The translations under genes and the position numbers were made by a program. DNA of 26,997 nucleotides from a virus, in IMG/VR virus record IMGVR_UViG_3300032116_001110, positions 1-26,997 of that record; one strand, given 5' to 3'. Shown piece by piece: positions 14,161 to 20,213 of this stretch. The notes beneath the pieces were generated by a model. It saw only the letters and a program-made list of their open reading frames with translations. It did not search any database and was not told the DNA's origin. How positions within the stretch are numbered: position 1 is the stretch's first letter; each line of letters opens with the position of its first letter.

Positions 14161-14535
14161 TCAAGCATCACAAGGGGGCTCCGATGTCCGACTCAGAGAC
14201 GCTAACTGGTCGCTTAGACGCTCTAACCTGCGCGTGTCTGGCGCTGATTGCAGCGCTGCCAGATGCCGAGCGACATCACGCACGCGCACACTTCCTGCTG
14301 CTCGCAGCAGGTCGGCCTCTGTCACCCCTGACGGGCACGGCTCGACTTGCCTTTCAAGCAGAGAAAGAACGGCTCGACTCAGCATTTCGAGATGGGCATC
14401 CATCGCCGCCAGCCGGCTGAGCAGCGCCTGGTCCTTCTCGAACGCCACGCGCTCCGCCTCCGCCTTCACGCGGGCCAGCTCGGCCACAAGCTCGGTACCG
14501 ACGGAAGCCGCGCTCCGTGGGTGATCGACGGTCAT
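14161..14535 (-). CDS. Coiled-coil protein following cro
   Basis: 124 residues in an ATGA overlap with cro. Residues 14-60 (LVAELARVKAEAERVAFEKD, QALLSRLAAMDAHLEMLSRA) look like a coiled coil. Codon third positions are strongly G/C in this first half, as elsewhere in the genome, but clearly less so in the second half (14161-14350), where a plus-strand ORF with its own ribosome site overlaps. The C-terminal part might therefore be constrained by, or belong to, the opposite strand. Function unknown. Confidence 0.6.
   Translation of the reverse strand: MTVDHPRSAASVGTELVAELARVKAEAERVAFEKDQALLSRLAAMDAHLEMLSRAVLSLLERQVEPCPSGVTEADLLRAAGSVRVRDVARHLAALQSAPDTRRLERLSDQLASLSRTSEPPCDA
14184..14420 (+). 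CDS. Possible antisense-encoded small protein between cII and cro
   Basis: 78 residues beginning MSDSETLTGRLDALTCACLA. It has an AAGGGGG ribosome site 5 bases before its ATG and an N-terminus that resembles small phage proteins with an R-L-D-A-L-x-x-A-x-L-A-L-I-A helix. It lies wholly opposite the coiled-coil gene. Third-position GC is only about half, lower than in sure genes here. It would be translated from a rightward transcript leading over cro into the repressor gene, the place of lambda's pRE RNA. Either strand may be the coding one; I hold both as possible. Confidence 0.4.
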   Translation: MSDSETLTGRLDALTCACLALIAALPDAERHHARAHFLLLAAGRPLSPLTGTARLAFQAEKERLDSAFRDGHPSPPAG

Positions 14536-14747
14536 GCGGCAGCCCCTTGCCGGGGCTCGCCGAAGATGTCGGGGCGGAGGTCAAGGGCGGTCACGGCACC
14601 ACGCGTGACGTGCTCAATTTGCCGAGCACGTTCAGCCGTGATGCGCACGCGACCGCGCAGCCAGTGACTCACCGTTCCGCAAGACACGCCGCACTGGGCG
14701 GCAAACTTGGCCTGCGTCGTGGTCTGCATGTATTCGCTCAGCGTCAT
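14532..14747 (-). CDS. Cro-like repressor (YdaS/Cro family)
   Basis: 71 residues with an HTH at 12-31 (QAKFAAQCGVSCGTVSHWLR), followed by RVRITAERARQIEHVTRGAV, the pattern of Cro/YdaS-type regulators. It is divergent from the repressor gene and separated from it by two operators; the first operator ends its palindrome only 4 bases upstream of the ATG. Any promoter at this operator would give a very short or absent leader, so translation may be leaderless, or begin at a second ATG (14729). Expected to shut down the repressor promoter and favour lytic growth. Confidence 0.82.
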   Translation of the reverse strand: MTLSEYMQTTTQAKFAAQCGVSCGTVSHWLRGRVRITAERARQIEHVTRGAVTALDLRPDIFGEPRQGAAA

Positions 14748-14750
14748 AGT

Positions 14751-14763
14751 TTAGCCCTGCTAA
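14751..14763. promoter_or_regulatory. Operator 1 at cro (TTAGCCCTGCTAA)
   Basis: A 13-bp palindrome TTAGC-CCT-GCTAA, 3 bases upstream of the cro ATG. Half sites are perfect. With operator 2 (centre 25 bp away) it forms the divergent cro/repressor control region. Predicted binding site for the CI-like and/or Cro-like protein. Confidence 0.78.
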
Positions 14764-14775
14764 TGTTTGTCATTT

Positions 14776-14788
14776 TTAGCAGGGCTAA
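14776..14788. promoter_or_regulatory. Operator 2 between cro and the repressor (TTAGCAGGGCTAA)
   Basis: The exact reverse complement of operator 1, so both are the same site in opposite directions. A -35-like TTGTCA lies between the two operators at 14767-14772 on the plus strand, but no good -10 was found for it, so the repressor promoter is not fixed. Confidence 0.78.
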
Positions 14789-14823
14789 GCGTTTTCTGCA
14801 ACCCCATACGCCACACTGAAGTC

Positions 14824-15246
14824 ATGGGCGTGAACAGGAAAATTACACAGGCGGATCGCGAAGCTTCCGACAACCTGAAAAGGCTGTGGAAGGGAAAAGC
14901 CCGCGAGCTGGGCCTGACTCAACAGATCGCGGCCGAGCGCCTGGAGCGCAGCCCTGGCCTCATCAGCCAGTACATGAACGGTCATACCGCGCTTGGCCCG
15001 GTTGCCGTTCTCAAGTTCGCGCACTTGCTTCAATGCTCGCCGCGCGACATCCGTCCCGATTTCGATTACGGGACTTTGGTGCCCGGCGAGATCCCGGCCG
15101 ACGTCGTCGAGCTGGCAATCAAACTGTCCGCAGTGCCTGAACCCGTCCGCCGGGACGTGCTGGGCTACGTTTCGGTGGCCCTTGCCAATCAGGGCTACAT
15201 CGACTTTATCGTGAAGCTCGACGACAAAGTTGCAGAGCGGGCATAG
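14824..15246 (+). CDS. CI-like phage repressor (XRE family, no S24 peptidase domain)
   Basis: 140 residues from ATG 14824. HTH at about 31-52: LTQQIAAERLERSPGLISQY, MNGHTALGP, as in XRE-type phage repressors; then DIRPDF, a common end of such domains. The C-terminal 60 residues (VVELAIKLSAVPEPVRRDVL, GYVSVALANQGYI) are helical and lack the Ser-Lys protease of lambda CI, so induction by RecA-driven self-cleavage is not expected. Divergent from cro and flanked on both sides by operator pairs, so it should control both the leftward unit and the rightward operon. The frame is open 19 codons upstream through the operator region; the later start is preferred. Confidence 0.85.
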   Translation: MGVNRKITQADREASDNLKRLWKGKARELGLTQQIAAERLERSPGLISQYMNGHTALGPVAVLKFAHLLQCSPRDIRPDFDYGTLVPGEIPADVVELAIKLSAVPEPVRRDVLGYVSVALANQGYIDFIVKLDDKVAERA

Positions 15247-15312
15247 CGCGTCTATCCTTCACGCATCACGACCAGTGATTGCTCCCACCCCCAGCTTATG
15301 GGTGGAACACCA

Positions 15313-15351
15313 GACGCCTCGACGGTTGCAGCCGCCGGGGCGTCGTCTTTT
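15313..15351 (+). terminator. Probable intrinsic terminator after the repressor gene
   Basis: GACGCC (15313-15318) pairs with GGCGTC (15339-15344), followed by GTCTTTT. The loop is long (20 bases) and can form extra GC pairs. It lies 66 bases after the repressor stop, ahead of the second operator pair, and would separate repressor transcription from the rightward operon. Confidence 0.5.
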
Positions 15352-15412
15352 CTGGGGTATCCCCGTCCGTCTCTTTATTCCACATGCGGCTGGCTTTCTG
15401 TTCTATCGAAGT

Positions 15413-15425
15413 TTAGCAGTGCTAT
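15413..15425. promoter_or_regulatory. Operator 3 (TTAGCAGTGCTAT)
   Basis: One-mismatch copy of the TTAGC-N3-GCTAA palindrome. Its last base overlaps the -35 of the predicted rightward promoter. Its centre is 25 bp from that of operator 4, the same spacing as operators 1 and 2. Confidence 0.75.
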
Positions 15426-15453
15426 TGCACACATAGTTTAGCCCTGCTATTGT
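15425..15453 (+). promoter_or_regulatory. Predicted rightward early promoter
   Basis: TTGCAC (15425-15430), a 17-base spacer, and TATTGT (15448-15453) fit a sigma70 promoter with 4 of 6 matches in each box. Operator 4 fills most of the spacer and touches the -10; operator 3 touches the -35. Repressor binding would block polymerase directly. It would drive all plus-strand genes from 15495 to int. Confidence 0.6.
15438..15450. promoter_or_regulatory. Operator 4 (TTAGCCCTGCTAT)
   Basis: Differs from operator 1 only in the last base, and shares flanking bases (TAGT before it, TG after). It lies inside the spacer of the predicted rightward promoter. Confidence 0.77.
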
Positions 15454-15494
15454 CTTTCCCACACCGCGCCCCTCGGCGCGAGACGGGAGGAGAC

Positions 15495-15632
15495 ATGATC
15501 CAGATCGACTACGAGACCGCCCGCCGCCGTGCGTGGCTGTCGCGGTGGCACAGCGCCACCGTCGAGCGCCGGGTGCGCTTCTACGGCTGGGCGACCGTGC
15601 TGGCCTTCGTTGTACTGGGGGCTGCGCGATGA
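15495..15632 (+). CDS. Small single-pass membrane protein, first gene of the rightward operon
   Basis: 45 residues from ATG 15495 with a strong GGGAGGAG ribosome site. N-terminal half is basic (IDYETARRRAWLSRW), C-terminal VRFYGWATVLAFVVLGAA is one membrane helix. The stop overlaps the next ATG (ATGA). First-gene position and a strong ribosome site suggest high early expression. Function unknown; no family recognised. Confidence 0.65.
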   Translation: MIQIDYETARRRAWLSRWHSATVERRVRFYGWATVLAFVVLGAAR

Positions 15633-15799
15633 GCCCGGAGTACCTGGTGTATTTCCGGACCTACATCGCTGGCGGCGCGACCGTGCGCCAGTCGATGTTC
15701 ACCCATCAGTTCGAGCATGCGCTCTGTTTGATCGCCGACCTGCGCGACACGCACGTCGAGTACGGCATCACCGCCGACTATTGGATGGTGCCGGCATGA
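15629..15799 (+). CDS. Small hypothetical phage protein
   Basis: 56 residues, starting MSPEYLVYFRTYIAGGATVR and ending GITADYWMVPA. ATGA overlaps on both sides. Contains a short helical HQFEHALCLIADLRDTHVEY. Nothing to support a function. Confidence 0.65.
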   Translation: MSPEYLVYFRTYIAGGATVRQSMFTHQFEHALCLIADLRDTHVEYGITADYWMVPA

Positions 15800-16005
15800 G
15801 CGCGGTACAGCAGGCAATCATCCGGCGCACCGGGTCCGAGGTTGTGCTGTCGATGGCGAGCGACGACCTCGACGCCCTGCTCGACGCGGCCAGTCGCTAC
15901 GTCCGCGACTACCACCCGGTCGGCTACGGCACGACGGTCAGCAAGCCGAAGCACTCCGACGGCCGCTGGCTCGTCCAGGTTTGGAGGGCTGCGACATGCG
16001 AGTAG
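15796..16005 (+). CDS. Small hypothetical phage protein
   Basis: 69 residues, starting MSAVQQAIIRRTGSEVVLSM, then DDLDALLDAASRYVRDYHP and ending RWLVQVWRAATCE. ATGA overlap with the upstream gene; the exonuclease start lies 10 bases inside its end. The final strand-like VSKPKHSDGRWLVQVWR could form a beta hairpin. No family recognised. Confidence 0.65.
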   Translation: MSAVQQAIIRRTGSEVVLSMASDDLDALLDAASRYVRDYHPVGYGTTVSKPKHSDGRWLVQVWRAATCE

Positions 16006-16973
16006 CCGCGGCACCCCGCATTGAATGGCTGGCCCAGCGCCAGCGCGGCATCGGCGGCAGCGACGTTGCCGCCATCCTTGGCCTCTCGCCGTGGGCGACA
16101 CCGCTCGACGTGTACCTGCAGAAGACCGGCCCGGTCGTCGACCGCGACCTCGGCGAGCCTGCCTATTGGGGCACGGTGCTGGAAGGCGTCGTCGCCGACG
16201 AGTACAGCAAGCGCGCCGAGCGCCCCATCATCGAAGTGCATGCCACGCTGCACGCGCCGGATGCCGACTGGATGCTGGCGAACATCGACCGCGCCGTCGG
16301 GCACTTCGCCCGCGTCGAGGCCGGGCGCCTCGTCGGTGCTGATGGCTTGCTGGAGTGCAAGACCGCCTCAGCCTTCAAGTCCGCGGACTGGGGCCGTGGC
16401 GACGACGAGGACGCCGTCCCCGTCCACTACGCCGCTCAGTGCATGTGGTACCTCGCGGTCACCGGCCTTGAATGGATCGACGTGGCCTGCTTGATCGGCG
16501 GCCAACGGTTCGTCCAGAAGCGCGTCGTGCGCGACGAGGAAACCATCGCGGCGATCGTCGAGCGCTGCTCCGCGTTCTGGCACGGCTGCGTCGTGCAGCG
16601 CAAAGCGCCGGAGCCGACCTCATCGCGCGACGTCATCACCCTCTACCCCGAGGACAACGGCCAAGCCGTCGAGGCTGGCGAGGCAGAGCTCGCTGCGTAC
16701 TCCGAGGCGCTCGCGCTGCGCCAGCAGATCGAGGCGCTGGAGGCCGAGCTCGAGCAGCGCACCGAGGCGCTGAAGGTCGCCATCGGCGAGCGCGCAGCGC
16801 TGACGCTCGACGGCAAGCAGCTCGTCACCTGGAAGGCCGCCAAGGCCAGCACGAAAACCGACTGGCGTGCGATCGCCGAGACCTACAAACCCGACCCCGA
16901 ATGGGCCGAGCGGTTCGCCGCGGCCACCACCACCGTGCCCGGCTCGCGCCGGTTCATCTTCTGCAAGAGGTAA
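15996..16973 (+). CDS. YqaJ-type viral recombinase exonuclease
   Basis: 325 residues from ATG 15996, GGAGGG seven bases upstream (a TTG five codons earlier is less likely). The N-terminus QRQRGIGGSDVAAILGLSPW is the signature of the YqaJ / lambda-exonuclease family. Catalytic residues visible: E63 (VLEG), D98 (NIDR), E120 and K122 (LLECKT), and Q148 (YAAQ). A coiled coil at about 225-262 separates the nuclease from a C-terminal 60-residue part ending PGSRRFIFCKR. It digests 5' strands of double-stranded DNA and hands 3' tails to the annealing protein encoded next, forming a Red-like recombination pair. Confidence 0.93.
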   Translation: MRVAAAPRIEWLAQRQRGIGGSDVAAILGLSPWATPLDVYLQKTGPVVDRDLGEPAYWGTVLEGVVADEYSKRAERPIIEVHATLHAPDADWMLANIDRAVGHFARVEAGRLVGADGLLECKTASAFKSADWGRGDDEDAVPVHYAAQCMWYLAVTGLEWIDVACLIGGQRFVQKRVVRDEETIAAIVERCSAFWHGCVVQRKAPEPTSSRDVITLYPEDNGQAVEAGEAELAAYSEALALRQQIEALEAELEQRTEALKVAIGERAALTLDGKQLVTWKAAKASTKTDWRAIAETYKPDPEWAERFAAATTTVPGSRRFIFCKR

Positions 16974-16976
16974 CCC

Positions 16977-17933
16977 ATGACCACCGCACTCAAGGCCGCC
17001 GTGACGAACGCGCCGGCAAAGAAGCGCCCGGACACCATCGCCGGACTGCTGACCGACCCCGCCATCAAGGCGCAGATGGCACTGGCGCTGCCGCGCCACA
17101 TGACCGCGGAGCGCCTTGCGCGCATTGCCCTGACCGAGGTGCGCAAGACGCCAGCGCTCGGCCGGTGCGACCAGGCTTCGTTCCTCGGCGCGATCATGCA
17201 GTGCGCCGCCCTGGGCCTTGAGCCCGGCGGTGCGCTTGGCCACGCCTACCTGCTGCCTTTCGAGAACCGCAAGAAGGGCATCACCGAGGTGCAGTTCATC
17301 GTGGGCTATCGCGGCATGATCGACCTTGCTCGGCGCTCCGGTCAGATCCTCAGCATCGAGGCGCGCGTCGTCTACGAGGCCGATCGCTTCGACGTGCAGC
17401 TTGGCCTCGACAGCAATCTGGTGCACGTGCCCGCGTGGGACGTCGCGGAGCGCGGGCCGCTGCGGTTCGTCTACGCCGTGGCCAAACTCAAGGACGGCGG
17501 CACCCAGTTCGAGGTGATGAGCCGCCTCGAGGTGGAGAAGGTCCGCGCCAAGTCGCGCGCCGCGAACAACGGCCCGTGGGTCGACCACTACGAGGAAATG
17601 GCGAAGAAGACGGTGATCCGTCGCCTCTTTAAGTACCTTCCAGTCAGCATCGAGCTTGCGACCGCCGTCGGCCTCGACGAGCAGGCCGAGGCCGGCATCG
17701 CGCAGGACAACCCGCTCACGATCGACGTGGAGCCCACGGAGACGGGGCAGGAGCGCGGCGACGCGGGGGCCGAGGACTTGCCCTTGCCCCAGCTGCTGGA
17801 GCTGCTGGAGGGCGCCAGCGACGCCGAGGGCATCGACTTCATTCGCAGCATGGGCGCGCACCTGCAGGACGCCGAGCGCGTCCAGCTCGCAGAGGCGAGC
17901 CGCCAGCGCATGAAGGCGCTTCAACCCGAGTAA
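16977..17933 (+). CDS. recT: RecT-family single-strand annealing protein
   Basis: 318 residues, three bases after the exonuclease. RecT hallmarks: LARIALTEVRKTPAL, SFLGAIMQCAALGLEPGGAL, then GHAYLLPFENRKKG and EVQFIVGYRGMIDLARRSG, and WVDHYEEMAKKTVIRRLFKYLP near residue 200. The C-terminal third (about 235-318) is acidic and probably flexible, binding partners rather than DNA. It anneals complementary single strands at ends produced by the exonuclease, acting in phage DNA repair and recombination. Confidence 0.95.
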   Translation: MTTALKAAVTNAPAKKRPDTIAGLLTDPAIKAQMALALPRHMTAERLARIALTEVRKTPALGRCDQASFLGAIMQCAALGLEPGGALGHAYLLPFENRKKGITEVQFIVGYRGMIDLARRSGQILSIEARVVYEADRFDVQLGLDSNLVHVPAWDVAERGPLRFVYAVAKLKDGGTQFEVMSRLEVEKVRAKSRAANNGPWVDHYEEMAKKTVIRRLFKYLPVSIELATAVGLDEQAEAGIAQDNPLTIDVEPTETGQERGDAGAEDLPLPQLLELLEGASDAEGIDFIRSMGAHLQDAERVQLAEASRQRMKALQPE

Positions 17934-18023
17934 CCGAATCGCGGCCGGCGCGTCGGGCAGCAACCCGCAACACCACGCGCGACACGTCGGCCGCTCCCCT
18001 CAGAAGCAAGAAAGGAAATGACC

Positions 18024-18239
18024 ATGTCCAAATCACGCATCTACGTCGTTCACATCCACGCCGACGACAACACCGTCCGCCCGCCGCGCCTGGTGCGCGC
18101 CAGCAGCCGGGCGAAGGCCGAGCGCCACGTCGCCGCCGGCATGATCACCGCGCACGTCGCCAACCAGGACGAGCTCATCCAGCACATACCCGGCGGCATC
18201 GAGGTCGCGGGCGAGGACATCGAGGAGGACGCGGCATGA
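18024..18239 (+). CDS. Small conserved phage protein
   Basis: 71 residues. AGGAA precedes the ATG at 18024 by 7 bases, so this is preferred to an ATG two codons earlier. Sequence KSRIYVVHIHADDNTVRPPR then LVRASSRAKAERHVAAG is the pattern of small phage proteins that follow recombination genes; an alpha/beta fold is likely. The last codons overlap the next ATG. Function unknown. Confidence 0.7.
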   Translation: MSKSRIYVVHIHADDNTVRPPRLVRASSRAKAERHVAAGMITAHVANQDELIQHIPGGIEVAGEDIEEDAA

Positions 18240-18565
18240 TCTCGACAAGTCTCACCAGCCCGTATGACGACGACCACGACTGCGAGGGTTGTCATGGCCT
18301 GTCCAGAGATCTGGACCGCGTCGAGCAGCACCGTGTCGGCCTGCTCGGCGAGTTGCACCAGGCGCGCGAGCAGCTGGCCGCGGCCGAGGCCTTGGTGCGC
18401 GAACTGAAGGGCGCGGTGCGTGCGATCTACGGACACGCCATGGACTTCGAGCAGGACCCGCGCCACGCGCTGGAGTACATCGTCGAGGCCTGCTGCACGG
18501 TGCTGACGGACTTCGAGCAGGCAGAGGCGCTGGTCGAGTTCGCCGATGTTGAGGCGGCTGCGTGA
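18236..18565 (+). CDS. Coiled-coil phage protein with N-terminal Cys-His motif
   Basis: 109 residues, ATGA overlap with the previous gene. Residues 12-20 hold DHDCEGCHG, a possible small metal site; residues 22-62 form a coiled coil (LSRDLDRVEQHRVGLLGELH, ARVx-type EQLAAAEALVREL is close). The C-terminal part is acidic. No family recognised. Confidence 0.65.
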   Translation: MISTSLTSPYDDDHDCEGCHGLSRDLDRVEQHRVGLLGELHQAREQLAAAEALVRELKGAVRAIYGHAMDFEQDPRHALEYIVEACCTVLTDFEQAEALVEFADVEAAA

Positions 18566-18759
18566 TGGGCTGGTGGCTGCTCTTGGCCTGGCTGGATGGG
18601 GGCGTGCCGACGAGCACGATGGTGTTTACCGGGATCGACGAGCAGCGCTGTCTGGCCGTGGTGCGCGAGCACTTGGAGGCGCAGGAGGCGCGACCTGACC
18701 GCTACGTCGAATCGCTGTATGTCGGCTGCGTCGAAGGCAGCCGGCCGAGGAGGTTGTGA
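18565..18759 (+). CDS. Small protein with hydrophobic N-terminus
   Basis: 64 residues from ATG 18565 (TGATG overlap; a GTG one codon earlier is possible). MGWWLLLAWLDGGVPTS looks like a short membrane or secretion signal, followed by an alpha/beta segment VFTGIDEQRCLAVVREHLEA and a second Cys (YVGCVEG). A small periplasmic protein is possible but unproven. Confidence 0.6.
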   Translation: MGWWLLLAWLDGGVPTSTMVFTGIDEQRCLAVVREHLEAQEARPDRYVESLYVGCVEGSRPRRL

Positions 18760-19034
18760 TGGCAGCGAAAGACCCGGAGAAGAAGCGCGCGGCGTGGCTG
18801 CGCTATTACGCCAAGGCTCGGGACAAGGTGCTGGCGAGACAGCGCGAACGCTACCACGAGTCGAAGGCGCGGACCGCTGCGCAAGCAGAGACGCTGCGCA
18901 GAAGCAGAGAAGCCCGCAGCGCAGCGGACGCGGTCGCGGCCGGCGCAGTGCCAGCCACAAAGGCCGAACGCATTGCCGCCATCAGGGCCGCGAACAGCGC
19001 GAAGATGCGGAAGGCGATGGGGATAGAGGCATGA
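18759..19034 (+). CDS. Small basic helical protein
   Basis: 91 residues from ATG 18759, with GAGGAGG 5 bases upstream. The N-terminal half is strongly basic and repetitive (DPEKKRAAWLRYYAKARDKV, LARQRERYHESKARTAAQAE), like the basic helical leader found in some phage HNH proteins, but no nuclease motif follows. Probably binds nucleic acid. ATGA overlap with the next gene. Confidence 0.62.
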   Translation: MAAKDPEKKRAAWLRYYAKARDKVLARQRERYHESKARTAAQAETLRRSREARSAADAVAAGAVPATKAERIAAIRAANSAKMRKAMGIEA

Positions 19035-19597
19035 CAGATAAAGAACTCTTAGAGCTTGCCGCGAAGTCGGTGGGTCTAAACGCTCAGTGGGATTGCCCAG
19101 AGCGCGGCATGATGATGTTCACGCCCAGTGGCATCGACACAATGACGTGGAACCCATTGGCCAGCTACGACGACGCGCTGCGTTTGGCCCAAGCGATCAG
19201 CGCAGAACCTTGCATCGACATTCGCCGCGCCATTGTGTGCGTTTCCGTCGAACTCTCCGAGGCGCGGCGTGAGATTGGCGCACTGAACAAGCGATTGTTC
19301 GACGAACTATCCGCCGCGCGCGACGAGGCTGAGATGAAAAGCGCCTGCATCAAAGGCATGAAAGACGTGGTGGACGAGCTGGCCGCCGAACTCGCCGAGG
19401 CGCGGGAAAACGAAAAACAGCTTGGGAGTGCCTATGAGCATAACGCCTTAGCCGCAATGCGTTTTCGCGACGAGCTTGCGCAGGCGAGACAAGAGGCGAA
19501 ACGCTTCAGGGAAGCGCTGGAGAAAATCGCCAGCGACCGATACAACTTCCGCGATTTCTGCGACATTGCCCGCGCCGCATTGGAGGGCAAGCCGTGA
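19031..19597 (+). CDS. Coiled-coil phage protein
   Basis: 188 residues from ATG 19031. An N-terminal domain of about 55 residues (MTDKELLELAAKSVGLNAQW, NPLASYDDALRLAQAI) is of a kind seen in many phage proteins of unknown function. A long coiled coil follows (about 72-175), with two copies of a repeat around ELSEARRE and ELAEAREN, and the C-terminal DFCDIARAALEGKP is also frequent in such proteins. Two copies of the 16-17-bp DNA repeat seen across this cluster lie in it. Stop overlaps next GTG. Confidence 0.7.
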   Translation: MTDKELLELAAKSVGLNAQWDCPERGMMMFTPSGIDTMTWNPLASYDDALRLAQAISAEPCIDIRRAIVCVSVELSEARREIGALNKRLFDELSAARDEAEMKSACIKGMKDVVDELAAELAEARENEKQLGSAYEHNALAAMRFRDELAQARQEAKRFREALEKIASDRYNFRDFCDIARAALEGKP

Positions 19598-19971
19598 GCG
19601 AATTTGACGACACCAGCGACATGACGGAAGAAGAATGCCGGCAGATGCTGCGCATCGTTGGCGACGAGCGGGATGCGTTGCGCGAAGAGCGTGACGAGGC
19701 TCGCGCCGAACTCGCCGAGGCGCGGCGGGATGTTGAGCACTTGTATGAATTGGTGGAGCGTCAGAGCGACCTTTTGCGCGGCGTGGTTGATGCGCTTCGT
19801 GGCCCGCCGCCGCCCGACACTGCGTGGTCAGTCCACGACGCGCCAGAGCTGGCCGTCGCAGCCAAAGCCGAACTCGCCGAGGCGCGAAGGGAGCGGCGAA
19901 AACTTGGGAGAACGAAGCGGAATGGCGCTCGCGAAGGTACGAAAAGTGCGCGGTAGAACTCGCCGAGGCGC
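19250..19971 (+). repeat. Dispersed direct repeat GAACTCGCCGAGGCGCG in coiled-coil genes
   Basis: Copies at 19388-19404, 19708-19724 and 19870-19886 are identical over 17 bases; one at 19956-19971 matches 16 bases; one at 19250-19266 has a single mismatch. Each codes for E-L-A-E-A in its local reading frame. Identity at third codon positions over five copies in 720 bases suggests recent duplication or gene conversion, not just protein repetition. Confidence 0.75.
19594..19956 (+). CDS. Coiled-coil phage protein, probably truncated by a frameshift
   Basis: As it stands 120 residues from a GTG start (GTGA overlap). Residues 10-70 form a coiled coil (MTEEECRQMLRIVGDERDAL, REERDEARAELAEARRDVEH). 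After KAELAEARRER the frame turns into a basic tail (KLGRTKRNGAREGTKSAR) of poor quality, while good coiled-coil sequence goes on in the -1 frame from an AAAA run at 19899-19902. Adding one base there would give a single 205-residue protein ending at 20210. Confidence 0.6.
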   Translation: MSEFDDTSDMTEEECRQMLRIVGDERDALREERDEARAELAEARRDVEHLYELVERQSDLLRGVVDALRGPPPPDTAWSVHDAPELAVAAKAELAEARRERRKLGRTKRNGAREGTKSAR

Positions 19972-20210
19972 TGAAAGAGCGCGACGCGCTGCGGGCCGAG
20001 TTAAACGAAATCGAAGGCGTCCTCGCCGTATGGCGACGGAGAACAAATGAGGCGGAAGCCGAGCGCGATGCGTTACGGGCGGCCATCAACAGCGCGCCAC
20101 ATGCAGTTGACTGCGCATCAGACAGATTTGAAAGAGAAGGGCCAGCCCTTATGCAGCCGTGCGATTGCTGGCTCGCAGATGTTTACGCAATAGACGCGGC
20201 AAGGGGGTGA
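19899..20210 (+). pseudogene. 3' part of the frameshifted coiled-coil gene
   Basis: Open frame with no own start. It continues the upstream protein in the -1 frame: KTWENEAEWRSRRYEKCAVE, LAEALKERDALRAELNEIEG, then AINSAPHAVDCASD and CDCWLADVYAIDAARG at the end, whose style is that of the conserved C-terminus of phage proteins of this type. Loss of one A from an A5 run is the simplest cause; programmed slippage or a sequencing error cannot be told apart here. Confidence 0.55.
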
Positions 20211-20213
20211 GGG

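Noticed and set aside
15230-15436. Plus-strand ORF between the repressor and the rightward operon
   Set aside because: No ribosome site; it spans the terminator-like stem and runs into operator 3. Composition is not protein-like.
16620-17963. Minus-strand ORF of 447 codons opposite exonuclease and RecT
   Set aside because: Antisense shadow typical of high-GC DNA; both plus-strand genes carry complete family motifs.
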